A stretch of DNA of 64,000 bases. Origin: Lentinus brumalis (Eukaryota > Basidiomycota > Agaricomycetes > Polyporales > Polyporaceae). The translations under genes and the position numbers were made by a program. The notes beneath the pieces were generated by a model. That model searched no databases, had not been told where the DNA came from, and saw only the letters and a list, made by a program, of their open reading frames with translations. The stretch lies in contig MARA01000035.1 in the NCBI GenBank assembly GCA_001792895.1, positions 186,001 to 250,000 on the forward strand, given 5' to 3'. Positions 46,132 through 58,291 of the stretch are shown here, one piece after another; positions within the stretch are counted from its first letter, which is position 1; each line of letters opens with the position of its first letter.

Positions 46132-49100
46132 GTCCGAGTCTGCTCAGGTTGTCCGTGGTTCCGCTGTGCCTACTCGACGATCTGCTGCTAGAATCTGATT
46201 GCAAGTTGACGAGGAGATTGGCATGCCTGCGGAGCCTCTGGAGTCTGTGCTGAACCCGTCTTGAGAAGGTGAGTCTTCCCCGGGTCCACGCGGTTCATCG
46301 TGCCTACCCGTCGCCGTGCTGCTAGATCCCCATCGACGTCACGACAATTCGCCGGTTGCCTGCCTGTCTCGCCTCTACGCCTCTACGGCCTCGGTGCCGC
46401 TTCCTGGCGTGCACTGTGCACGAACGTTTCAAGTCCGGGACCACTTAAAGTTCGCCACTACTTACACCAGGACACGCTTGTGGCGTCCGAGCGAGCACAC
46501 ACCGGCCTGGGCTCACCCCGCTCGGTTCGGCTGCGTTCGTCGCGCAGCGTCGCCCAAACGCCGCTGCCACTGACAGTGCTCGTGGACCCACTGCAGCTTG
46601 AGGGCGGGATCGTCGACGCCACGGACGTCATGCCGTATGAACCGGAGTACTACTTTGTGCGAGATCGGGGAAGGTCTCAGATTTCAGGTCTCAAGTCTGC
46701 GAGGGCTCCCTCGGCGGACAGCAGCTCCCGGGTGTCGCACGCGGGGACACCTAGGCTCTGCACCCCTGCACGTCCACACCGAAAACAAAGAAAAGGAAGG
46801 CAACAAAGGAAATACAGGAGAGGAAGCGAGAGTCGCCGGGGGCCAGGGGCATCGGGGTTAGTGCGTCAGAGCTGTGTAAGTAAGTACATATCGCGATACT
46901 TATCTATCGCGCTCCGTGGACGCGCCCCAGTGTGTCGGGTCGGGCCCGGTAGCGTGCCTTTTCCTCTTCTTGCTCGTGGTATTTCATCCTTCTGACCGAT
47001 CATACATTTGCCGACCCACAGGTGACAGGCATACAGAGGGCGATGGCGGGAGTCGACTTGGCGGCCGCTGGGCTGGTGATCGTGCACTGTGTACTGTGCG
47101 GTGTGCGATGTGCGTGCAGAGCGGCGATCCCGCGTGTGGCCATCACGCGTGCGGGTGTCTCTCGTTCGATGAGAAGAGAATGAAGATGGGAAATGGAAAA
47201 TCTACCCTGCAGGCTCCCAAGCCCAAGCCCGCGGTACTTCAACGTTGAGCCCCGAGATCTGGCGCCTGCCTCGACTCGCGTGAGTGCATACCGATGAGTG
47301 CATAGGATCTTCGACTTCCAGAACTCGCCTCGTCTAGTGCAGTCTGCAGGACGACGTCGGGTGGCCGAGCCCAGGCTTGCGTGCGTTCTGTGTCCCCGGA
47401 CGCCAGGTGATGCTCTCGTGCCTCGCACGCGCGGCCGCCGTGTTCTCTGGAGTTGGTTGCGCTGCCCTGCCGTCGCCGCCTGCTACCCGTCACCGGAAGA
47501 CGTCCCCCGTCTGTTCGGACGCTAGATTGAGACTCCCATCTCACGACTCAGCGAAGGCGAGACGGGAGACACGCGGTTTATCGCTATGTACGCTCACACG
47601 GCGCGATCCGCGCCTGGCATACCGACATCTCACCCGTCCCTCGATCTCGTGCGCCTAGACAGGAACGCGCACAGGCCACCACTAGGCATGGGTCGCTCCC
47701 CCGGATGGAAGTCAAGCCTCTCCGACGTGCGCTCTTTACGGCGTGTATCCTGCCATGTTGCATAACCACGTCCCATTCGCCCGGCGGCTGTCTGCAACGC
47801 TCGTCGCTGCCCCAAGGCCAGCCAGAGAGAGACCAGTTCAACCATACGGACGTGCGCCAGCGGCCGGTCTCTCGAGGACCCGCTCCCGGCGCCCCGCGCG
47901 CACAAGCGACGTCGAGGAAGCCGGGCATATCGACCTCGACGTCGCATATCCGGACAATGTCGTAAGTGGTTAGTCGCAGCCTGTCCATCTGCGATGATCC
48001 TGATCGGGAGTTGGCAACTACAGGGGCGCCTTCGGCGGCCTGCGTAGCGACGGAGGTTCCCGACGCCCGTCGCGACTCGCGAGAGCGCAGCTCGATATCC
48101 GACGCTCGATGGGAGGCCGAGGAAGGAAGACGGGTGCGTGTACGTATCGGTGGGGTTTGCGAACGTGCGTTGAGTTCTTCCGAGGTCGCGGCGACGGTTG
48201 TCGATGTCTGTGGTCCCCGGGGTACGCGCACGATGCGCTACTACCATGCTCATCTGCGCAGTCGTGCAATGGGCCACTGGTCAATTACAGGTTTGTCCGC
48301 CATTGGGTTCGTTGGCTAACTGCGATCTACGTTCACTAATGCCGGGGCTGTCCACTTCAGAGAGTCCTCCGTCTCCGTTATAGTTATCCTCGAGACCAGC
48401 TCCAATTACTCCCGAAATTCCTTGGAGCTCGCCAGACTCCCGCCGACTCCTTGCGTGAGCCCTTCCGCAGAACTCGAACACCAATCTGTCAAGCACTGTG
48501 GGAATCGCCACCAGCCGAAGCCTTGCTATCCTCCGTGGAATCCATCGTTCGGCAACTCGGGACGGACGCCCAGCTTCGACCGCTTCGCTCCATCCCGCCC
48601 AGCCGGAGTCAGTCCGTCCGCAGAAGTCCCCCGCCCACGCGAGCCGTGCAGGGTCGCCCGCCCGCGGGTTCTGTACCTGCTCTTCACCCGGCCGCTGGGA
48701 GCTCGGCGAATTTTCGAGCGAGCGGTGCCACAGTTCTGTGCCCGTCGGTGTCTTGATGACCCTCCTGCAGTGATAAGCATGGGGAACGAACGGAGATAGG
48801 AGCAGCAAGCGATCGGTGTGGCCGAGTCCGAGTCCCAGTCAGCGTCTGAGTCCGATCGCTATAAGGTGCGGCGCCCTGGGATGCCGTGCGTTCGTGGAGC
48901 CTTTCGGAGAGCTGCTTGGAAGAACGAGGTGAGTTCGGTGGTCGTCACTGTCGTTCTCCGCCGATTGTGGCTGATTTTGACGAAGCAGGGTCTGCGTGAC
49001 CTCCCGGGCTTCGGTGGCGTGCCGAACAGTCAGCTTGGTGGTATTTCCTGCTACATGAAGCTATCGCCAGCATCGTTCCAGCATCGGCAGAGTATTTACC

Positions 49101-52100
49101 AGCACGAGTCCCACTTTTTCGAACCCCTTTCGCTTAGAAGACGCCACCGCAGCATCATCGAAGGACGGGGTCATCGTGACAGTGTGCGAAGCACCGGAAG
49201 GTATCTTCTTTCCGTCTTCTTCTACAATTTTTCGCAATCGTCAGCTGACTATCGTACCTACACGTTCCTGTGCAAGGTGGTCAGATACGAGCCTGCCTGA
49301 CCGCCACGACCGCTAGAAACGCATGCAGTGCAAGGTCGAGGCCAGCCCGAGCTAAACCGCGGCCGGTTGGAATGTACCTCCAAGTTCCCAGCCCGACACG
49401 CGACCCCATCTACTATCCCGCATATCCTCGCCAGACGATACCTGCCCTTGTGACGAGCTCCCTCACCGTGCAGCTTCGCGAAGGCCCGTGCCGTGCGAAC
49501 CCGAGGCGGCCGTGCAAAATTCATACTCGCTTCGTTGCTGCTTCGCGGGAAGACGAACGTCCAGGGCCGCTGTACCGGGCCACAATCGTCCCTGCTTCCC
49601 CTCAAACTGCTGCAGGCCCTGTCTTCCTCGCGGCTGCCTGGATGCCCGCATCTTCTCGCAGGGACGCCATCGGACAACGGGGCCCTGTTCATCGGCAGCT
49701 GACGTCTACCCAACAGAAAGGCGGGCACAGGCACGATACGTCGCCGAGAACGCTGCTTGGTGCGTGCTATCTGGCCTGAAGGTTATTGGAGGTTCTGGTG
49801 ACTGCAATCTGTATCCTGAATGACGTTTAGGCTGCCACGTTCATTACCGCGGGAATATCATCGATGTCGGCTTTCGCCCGTTGGCCCGTCAGTCAACCCA
49901 CCGCCGATTGGGCGTGCTAACAGTGGAGATACCGTCATCAAGTTGGAGCAGCTGTGTCGAGGGGGTCACCCGCGATCGAGCTGCCTTGACGGTCGCATCA
50001 CTCAGACCGAAGTCGCCCCGATGCGGTATGTCCCCTCCAGCCACCTCAAATCCCCAGGGGCAGCAGCACACGTGCGCACGAAGACCTCCAAAAAATCTTC
50101 GTGCGTACGCGGCGCTATCCAACAGCTATTCAGATGCCCGAGATCGCTGAGGACCTGTGGTCAGTACCATCCAATCTGTGGGGGAACGCATACCATAAAT
50201 CCCGCATCTTGGCCCATAGCAGCCAGTGCACCCGAATCTCCGGCCCGCATTGCCTGGTTTCGACGCCGTTCGACGCCATTTGCGGGCTAGGACGTTCGCT
50301 CTATAATTGTGGCTCTGTTCAGTTGCCAGTCTTAGGGCATCTCGGTGAGCATGATTATGAGCTTATTCTGTGGCTTATCGCCGCATCTGTAGAATTCAAA
50401 CAGCGCTACTGAATGCCCCCCGAGGTACGCCCTCTCGTCTCCTCTAGTTCTCGCCCGCCTTACGATCCGCTAGAACAGCTTCCTTGGCTAGAAGCTGTAC
50501 CCGCAAGGTCCACCGTCATGGGCTCCTTGTTCGGCCTCGTCCGCGTCCGCCTCCCAGGACGTAGCAATGCATATTTGTGGCCGTCGGAAAGCGCTCCCGA
50601 CATCGCCCTTCTCCCGTGCTAGCATTGCTCGTCGCTTCTCTCTCCAGTCGCATCTTTCTCCGCGATGTACGGGCCAACGATCCCGACGTCCGCCGACGAC
50701 TCCGAGGAGATAGCGCACAACACCTCCAGAGTACAGCCCCTGTACGCTGTATAAGGGTGTCATTCACGAGCTTCTCGGACGCCGACCGTCTCCTGTGTAC
50801 TTTGTACTAGGCTCACTAGAGGCAACAGGCCGGCACGCGCTCCCAGTTCCCATTGACCGCAAGCTCACTGGCTCGGACGACTCTCGCTCGCTCGCTTCTC
50901 GTCACAGCTTGCTGAGCATGATTGTTCCTAACCCACGCTGGCAACATCGTCCAAAACCGAGCACCGACACAGACCTGGCTCCCTGGGGTCCTCGTACGTA
51001 CGTCGGTGCCCGGCAATCGACAATCAGGTTCGGGAGCGAGCAGGTCCCCCGTCTGCCGTTCGATCCTGGATGGAAATATGCACGTACACATACTAGTGCG
51101 TGCTCTCTTCCTCTCGCGTTGATGCCCGTGTCTATTTTCTCTCTCTTCGTCTTGCAGCTAAACATAGGCCCATACAGTCGCGTCGGGTTCGGTGCGTCGC
51201 GGGACCGCGCTGGTCCCCTCGTGCGCCGCCGGGCTGAACGATACCGACTTGTAAACATGGCGGATTCTATTCTTGGGTACCTGGTACGTATGATAGTCTG
51301 CGATTATGTATATCTTGCGTGCTTACGTTGCGACTTCGAATCCGTATGTCACCGGTCATCAGACACATGCGCCGGGCTTGCCTAGAGTCCAGCCTGCACA
51401 CATGCATCTTCGAGTCGAATGCACGCCCCGAAGTCCGAGTGGGGATGCATCGGTGAGCGGACACTTCGTCCTCTCTCTAGACAGTACATTTGCAAGGACC
51501 CACCACTCCAGAGGCCGAACATCGGGGTCCGGAACAGCTGTGTCGGTGACCGGGACAAGAATAAAAGGCCGTACGTAAAGTTCGCCAGGAGGTCTCAAGA
51601 TATGTGTCATGACATCCAGGGCCGACATCGCAAGCGTGCAAGTTCGAACGGGCAAGCACAGCAACGGTCCGCTATGTAAGTAGGTATGCAGGCACTCCAA
51701 GCTCTCGACCGGTTCGGCTCTGGAGTGACCAGGCGGTAGGCAAGCACTCACTCGCTTTGACGTCACGCAGTTGATATTACCGACGCGCGGTTCCACCCCG
51801 GAAACCCGCTCGATTTCGGCGGAGCGTCCGCCTCCTGTGTGGTACCAAGTACGCTATGTGCCACAGTACTAGTACCAGGAGAATGCAAAGAGGATGCCCG
51901 TGCATACCGTTCCTGTACCACCGCAAGTGTCAAGTGGCAAGCGAGGACTCGACCTCCAATGTGTTGTCTTTCTGGTGAGCATGTTGACGAAACCCTGCAT
52001 GCCTCCACACAGACGCAACACGAGATGCAGCATCGACTCTGTCTCTTTTCGGATGTTGTAATTCGACAGGGTACGGCCGTCTCCGAAGCTGCTTGCCGGC

Positions 52101-52812
52101 GAAAATCAAGACGCTGTTGGTCTGCAAGAGCGGACGGATTAGTCACAACGATCGAGGCAATCGCAGCGCAACACACCCCTCCTTGTCGTGGACCTCGGTC
52201 GTTACTACATTGTCCATTGTGTCGGACGACTCACCTCAAGTCTGACCTCGTGCGGGTCTTGAAACGACGAATTTGGACGAAGCACCATCGACATCATCCG
52301 GCGGCGAGCACCCCAGCGAGAAACAGCCATCAGAACCATACGAATTATACGAGGTATCGCCTACACTACAGAGGGGTAACAGCGCAAGAGGAAACGCAGC
52401 AGACAGAGACCGCGACGGAGACCGCGACGGAGATAGAGACGAGGGGGACGCACGACGAGCGAGCAAGCCCATTAGCAGCAGTAGATACTAGAGATACACC
52501 GGGGACCCAGGGCGACGTGCCCAATACCAACGTACGGACTATCGTAGCAACAGCAACAGCACCCACGCGCGAATAAGTATAGATCGAGCGAGTCCGAAAT
52601 CGAGTCCGAGTCCGAGTCTCCGTGAAGAGTCGTGAGAGTGAGAGGGAGGAGAGCAATCCAAAGAATCAGCGAACCGTCGCCGGTCGCCAGCGAGTGCACC
52701 GGTCACCCGCAGCCCAATGTCCATGTCATGTACAGCAGAACGAACGAACGCACCAGCGAAAAACGAAACCGACGACGACCCACAGCGAGCGACGCAGAGA
52801 TCCAGAGACGCA
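46132..52812. other. Long gene-poor region
   Basis: About 6.7 kb with many overlapping short frames on both strands but no recognisable domain. Small period-7 arrays lie at 46673-46693 (GGTCTCA type) and 47082-47116 (GTGCGGT type). A 72-codon frame at 52273-52491 (MDEAPSTSSGGEHPSEKQ...) has a charged RDRDGDRDGD repeat and might be a small gene, but I cannot support it further. A short hairpin (GCACGAAGA / TCTTCGTGC) lies near 50077-50105. Confidence 0.4.
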
Positions 52813-52840
52813 GAGGATCGAGGATCGAGGATTGAGGATC
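52813..52840. repeat. Heptamer minisatellite (GAGGATC)4
   Basis: Four units, one with a single change, ending inside the stop codon of the minus-strand gene at 52839. Confidence 0.9.
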
Positions 52841-54094
52841 ACCGGATCTTGAGGTTGCGCAGCTGGTGCTGCACCTCCCGAATATCCCTCCTGTTCCACT
52901 CGCCCGTCCACGCCCCCGTACCCGTCACCCACACGCGCGACGAGCGCCGCTGCCCCTGCTCCTGCTCCTGCTCGCTCTCTTGGTCCACTGCCAGATCCAG
53001 ATCCGGCTCCAGCTCCGGGGTGCGCGCGCGCTCGCCACGCGGACTCGTCATGCGAAACGCCGACGGGGAGCGCGAGTGCTCCTTCCGCTGCTTGGGCTTG
53101 GGCGCGGGCACGGGCGCAGGCGCGAACACGGACGCCGACGACACGCCCCCATGTTTGAAGTCGACCGAGACGCTGCGCCTGCGCTGCTCCCGCGGGCGCA
53201 CGCCTGGCACAAGCGGCACTGTCCCCCGCGCCTTCATCGACATCAGCGGACGGCGCTCCTGGTGGTGCGAGTGGGGATGGAGAGCGCTGAGCGCGGGAGG
53301 GGACATGGTGAGCGGGGCAGGCGGCGGCGCGCCCTGGCGGTGAGAGTGCGGGTGGAGTGCGGTCCGCATCGTCTGCGGGGCGAGCGGGGGATCGACGGGG
53401 GACGGACGCTGGGCGCGCACGGAGCGGAAGGGCATGATGAGCTCTGGGGGCACGTTCTCGCCGAGGGTGCGCTTGAGCTTCGCGAGCCGCTTGCGCCGGG
53501 TCTCGGTCACGGTCGGGGTGGCTGGCGTGCCCGGGGTCGTCGGGGTGAGCGGGAGCGAGGACGGGGTGAGGGTGGCACTAGTCTTGAGTGTCGCGGCGGT
53601 GTCAGGGGTTGCGGGCTGGACGCGGGGGTCGGAGGGCGGGAGGGGGACGGCGTTGAGGCGGAGCACGAGCGGGGTGGGGAGGGCGGTCTGCTTGCCCTTG
53701 CTGCGCGACTTCTCGCGGACGTGGCGCGCAAACGAGCGGGGCATGGGGAGCGTCGGGAGGGAGTGCGTGGAGGCGTCGGAGTCGTGCGAGTCAATGCTGG
53801 TGCGGGGCAGCGCGAGGGAGCTGGAGGACGCGGAGTCGTAGTTGTACGTGAACGGGGCGGTCGGGGCGGGAACTCGAAGACGGAGCCCTGTCGCCGCTTG
53901 CGGTCGCGTCGTGGGGAGAACGTGGGGGTCTTCTCGGGCGAGAGCGGCGAGTCGCTCTCTACGAGCTGGGGGGTCGTGCCGAGGACTGCGCCGAGCTTGC
54001 GGGTCGAGCGGATGAGACGGGCCCGTTGGCGGGTGTCGAGGGTGTTGAAGGTGGGAGGGAGAGCGTGGAGGTAGACATTCGTGGCCGCCTGCAT
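52839..54094 (-). CDS. Conserved fungal protein of unknown function, Ser/Pro-rich
   Basis: ATG at 54094 opens MQAATNVYLHALPPTFNTLD and RQRARLIRSTRKLGAVLGTT with PQLVESDSPLSPEK, a block I recognise as conserved at the N-terminus of uncharacterised basidiomycete proteins. At about 53862-53870 the frame must shift by one base (a C/G homopolymer) to move from RRQGSVFEF into APTAPFTYNYDSASSSSLAL. The rest is low-complexity, with ETRRKRLAKLKRTLGENVPP (basic, possibly nuclear) and a conserved-looking end WTGEWNRRDIREVQHQLRNL. About 417 residues. A longer uninterrupted frame extending upstream to 54461 lacks this N-terminus and is probably not the real start. No known domain; probably a nuclear or cell-cycle protein by composition only. 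Confidence 0.7.
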
Positions 54095-57000
54095 TTTGTC
54101 TGTCTTCGTGGCGAGCAGGGGCGGTGTGTGGGGAGGGGTAATTGCGGCGTGTAGGCAAGGGAAGCAGAGATGAATGAAACGCAAGCGGGGACTCCGGCGC
54201 ACACAGTGCGGGTCGACGAAGGTCAATGTCAAGGGAGCAAGAGAACAAGGGAGGAGTAGATATAGAACGGGAAACAAAAGGGTGAAGAAGAACAAGAGCG
54301 GGCAGGGGACATGGGAGAGACTCACGAGAGAATAGTGTGCGGGGGCGATTGTTGTACGCCGGGCTTCGCATCAACACGACAACGACACAACACGTCCCAT
54401 ATCCGGATCTCGTCCACTCATCAAGACCCTTGCAGCGCCTCGTTACCCTCGCACCAGACAATTCCGAACCTTCACGTCGCGGCCGTGGGCCCTGTTCGAG
54501 AAAGCGGTTCTCTCGCGGGTGTCGTTAGTCGTCGAGCTTGCGCGCCGGCGCTGAATCAGTCAATATTGTCATTAGATGCCAGTTCTAACGGGCTGTAAGC
54601 GAGATCAAACAAGTAATAATCAGCACAATTGAACCGGCTTATTGTCCGGTGACCGAGTCGTCACCGCATAACCCCCACTCGTCCTCGTCCTCGTTCTCAT
54701 CTCCCATCTCGCATCTCCTCGCTGTCTGCGCAACGGTCGCGAACATCTCCCTGACCTCGAGCGACCTCTCACCATCTCTTGTCATGCGTCCGGCGACGTC
54801 GACACCGAGAACCCGAAGCCCAACGTGCCTGCCTACCACTACTTACTGCTTCCTTCGCAACCTGTCCAGCGTCCTCTGCGCAATCACGATGGCGATGCGC
54901 AGGTGCATCTGAAGCAGCGGCCTCGTCGCACCGACTCCGCAGAGCTGCGCGGCCTCGGCTCCGTGAATCACACAACACGCGAGTCCCGCGCGACGGGAGG
55001 TGATGCCGACGGGTCACAGGCGGAGGTGCGAACTCGCGCGCACAGCACGCGGTCGAGACTCAAGAGACGGTGTCGGACCGAGCACTGGCGCAGTGTTACT
55101 GTTCCACTGTCCTCAAGGGTCGAGTGCGTAGATACTAGAGGTCCCTGGACCAACAGGCATCACTCGCGTCCGGTGAGTCCTGTCTCAGGAGTCAATGGGA
55201 GGAAATCTTCTGCTAGGGCGAAGCTAGACATCTCCCGCTACGAACGACACGGGTACGGTACGGCTCCTTCGAGCCTCGCCCGCCCTGCCGCGCACAGATA
55301 CACAGCTCGTCCAAGGCCGCGGGGATTTCGATCCGCTGCGCACACACGACATCAAAGTGAGACCGGCCGCGGCCCTCCACGATCTTTCAGTCACGGGCGT
55401 CGGGCTGTCGCGAGCGAGCGAAGACGTCCCTTCCAAGTCCCGTCCGGTGAGCTATGCTTCCCTCTCAAGCATCCTCCCGCGTCGTACACGCAGCGCTGCC
55501 TACGGCACGCCGCGTAGGCTCCGTGGCACGTCTGCATGTCTCGGAGTGTGGCCCAGGCTACCACCATCCGAGTACAGACACTGCACGGTCACCGTGACGC
55601 AGACGGCGTCGGATTCAGAGGAAGCCCGAGTCTGATCCGACGCCGTCTGAACGCATGGGGAGACGTCTCCGTGGACGGGCAGGGTATATAAGGGGTACGA
55701 ATCGCGCCTTGGGGAGTTCCTCTGCGCTTCGCGATGAAGCGACAGAATGGGACTCCAGGAGCGTTACGTTGTTCGACGAACTCAGTCTCCCGCTACGGAT
55801 ACGGATGACTCCAGTTGTCCTCTGTCCTCTGTAGGCGGAACACGAAGAGACTCAAAGGCTTGGACACATGCGTGACAAGCGTCGTCCGAGTCCGAGTCTC
55901 CGCAGTAGGCTATCGAGACACGGCCGTGACAAGGCGGGCACCATGACGCGACCGTGCCCCAACAGTCTGCCTCGTCTCTGTCCTGTGTATTTCGTTTCAG
56001 GCGGGAAGGAGAGAGAGAGGCGCACATGTAGAGTCTATGTAAGTTGCGTCAACTCTACCGTCGGTGACACAGCTCGCAAACGACTGCATGCGTGTGTGGG
56101 TGCAGACGCCGCGCGGACTCGCACTCGCTCCGGTCGGTACCCAGGCTCGTCGGTCGAGACGTCGAGATTGATATTGACACCGTCGGCGAACACCTGCATG
56201 CGGCTGGCGCTCTTGGGGGAAGGAGCGGGTGAGGGGTCCCTGCGATGTTCTGGGGCTTATATACCAGCCTGAAACCCATGTGTCGCTGCGGCCTGCTACG
56301 CCGTCGATGACGCGTGACGCGTTGACGTCGACGTGCCGTTCGCGTCCTCTAAGTACTTTCGATGGTGTGTTGTTCGCTTCAAGTTTCGTTCACGTTCAGT
56401 ACTTGTGACTGACTTACGCGTATAGAGTCTAGAGTCTTAGCGTCGACTCGACTCTGGCGTCGTTGTTCCCCCGACTCGACTCGCGAATGACCGTATCCGT
56501 GAGTACTCACTTCGGAAGTGGTGGATGGTGCGACCACCGCTCGCTCCAGTACCCAGTATTCAGGCTCGTCCGTCGAGGCTGAGACATTGACAGCGTTGGC
56601 GACGGGTGGGGGACGGGGAGTAGCGTCTTTCAAGGAAGGAGCGAACCCCGGGTCCCCCTGCAATATCAATATCCTGGGACTTGTATATACACCAGCCAGA
56701 AACATATGCGTAGTGGTACATAACCTGCTACGCCGTCCGCGCTCATGACGCCAACAACGCACCGTTCAAGCCCCTTGGATGGTGCTTCTGGCTCCTTCGC
56801 GATTGTGACTGGTACTAGTACTGCCGTACAGATTCGCCTCCTGCAGAGCCCGCGATTCGCGCGTCCGCTTTACAGCCCAGCCTGCGGCCTTTCGTATGTA
56901 GAAGACGGCGCACGCGAGCCATAGCCAGAGGAGAACCGCTGCGCGACCGTGTCCGGGTCCGAGTCTCGAACCGGGAGGAGCAGCTTACTGACCCCACTCA

Positions 57001-58106
57001 CGGTGACTATCATGGTGAAAGGGGTGTAGAGTACGGTGCTTGATTCGACGCCACGGTCGCGTTATTGAGCCGCTCTTTTGCGCTGATTGCCAGACAAACT
57101 AGATTACACTGGCATGTACCCATGTTCACCACGGACCGACAACCTGTATCCACGTAGTGGAGGTCACGTACCCGCTCACTATGGGCACCGAGCCCGTCTA
57201 TGTAGTACCGTCCTAAGTGTTGACTTGGTTTGGTATACGCGAGCTTCCTGCTGTAAAATTAAATTCAGAGGCCAGAGCGCATGTCGGCCGCGCTCGCACT
57301 TGACAGTCCTTGGCCCCAGGGCAGTCAAAATACAGGATGAAACAAGTCGTGCGACGAGGTCCGTCGGGCAAGTATTCCCATTGGCTACCATTAAGACGCA
57401 GCATCGGTGGACTTCATGGAGGGCCTGGACAGGCAGCCCGACTCCCGCGAAGTTTGCAGGACGAGCGGACGAGGACCGCGTTCGCCATCGGTACCTCCCC
57501 GGTCCCGTCCAAGCCATTCATAGGCTGCCAAGAGGCAGCAAAATAGCGACTACCGTTCTGCTGGGTCTCGTACGACAGCCGTGACATGTCCAGTACACAG
57601 CGGTTGTATGGAGCTCGTGCAAGAACCCCGGGAGTAGTCCGAGCGCCATGTGCCACCGAAGTCATATGCTCCCCACCGCTGGCGTAGGATGGAGAGATTC
57701 AGAGAAGGACTGTCAGCAGCTGGAGCCTGCGGTGCGCGCTGTGGCTTGCTGTTGAAGAAAAGGAAGCTGAAGGAACTCGGAAGTGAAAAGGCGTCGAGTA
57801 AAAAGGCAGCTGTAGAATGCCGGACGGGTGCCTGGCGCACTCGAAACCGATCGCAAAATGACTTTTGTAGCAGCGTTCGATCATCAGTTCTGCGCCAGTC
57901 GCTCGGTGCGCGCACACATCCCGCCGGCGTATGTGCGAGCGCTTCCTGCGCGGCAGCCTCAGTAACCACATTTTCCTGCGCGAGATCCTGGTCAAAACGA
58001 TGGCACGGACACGGGGAGAGAGCTGGGGGGCCGCAGACGCAGCTTTCGGAGCCGCATCGGAGGAGGAGGACGGCGGAGATGAAGATGATGGGGCCAGGGC
58101 GGGTTT
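54095..58106. other. Gene-poor region with repeats
   Basis: No supported gene. Contains the hairpin at 55600-55649, a TATA-like TATATAA at 55685-55691, and a pair of related segments at about 56137-56310 and 56560-56750 that share CAGGCTCGTC, CCTGC...TATA and ACCAGCC...ACCTGCTACGCCGTC-type words in the same order. Confidence 0.4.
55600..55649. repeat. Perfect 15-bp inverted repeat
   Basis: CAGACGGCGTCGGAT at 55600-55614 and its exact reverse complement at 55635-55649, with a 20-base spacer. Lies 35 bases upstream of a TATATAA word. Confidence 0.9.
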
Positions 58107-58115
58107 ATCTGATAA
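58107..58115 (+). promoter_or_regulatory. Iron-responsive GATA-factor site (ATCTGATAA)
   Basis: An exact match to ATCWGATAA, the recognised site of the fungal iron repressors of the SreA/Urbs1/Fep1 family, about 180 bases upstream of the siderophore transporter start. It sits in a larger palindrome (TTATCTGATAA) with GATA on both strands, and a second near-palindrome (ATCTGATTAGAT) follows at about 58127-58138. Predicted role: repression of the transporter when iron is plentiful. Confidence 0.7.
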
Positions 58116-58201
58116 GCGGCTAAGCATATCTGATTAGATATGAGCCGGACGCCTAGATCTCCCGCTGTCTGCTGAGCCCTCTTCCTCCTCCGACTCGCGC
58201 A

Positions 58202-58207
58202 TATAAA
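58202..58207 (+). promoter_or_regulatory. TATA box of the siderophore transporter gene
   Basis: TATAAA 85 bases upstream of the ATG at 58292. Confidence 0.5.
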
Positions 58208-58291
58208 GTGTTCGGGGCAGCATGGCTCGCCCTCGTTCGTTCTCCCTCGTTCCCCCCACCTGCCTGCTCCCCGGCAGCGACGACGACAGCC

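Noticed and set aside
52866..54074. 402-codon open frame on the plus strand
   Set aside because: It is the GC-rich antisense shadow of the conserved minus-strand gene at 52839-54094; its translation is Arg/Gly-biased with no domain.
54095..54461. Extension of the conserved fungal protein to an upstream start at 54461
   Set aside because: The extended frame does not contain the conserved N-terminal block, which starts at the ATG at 54094 in another frame.
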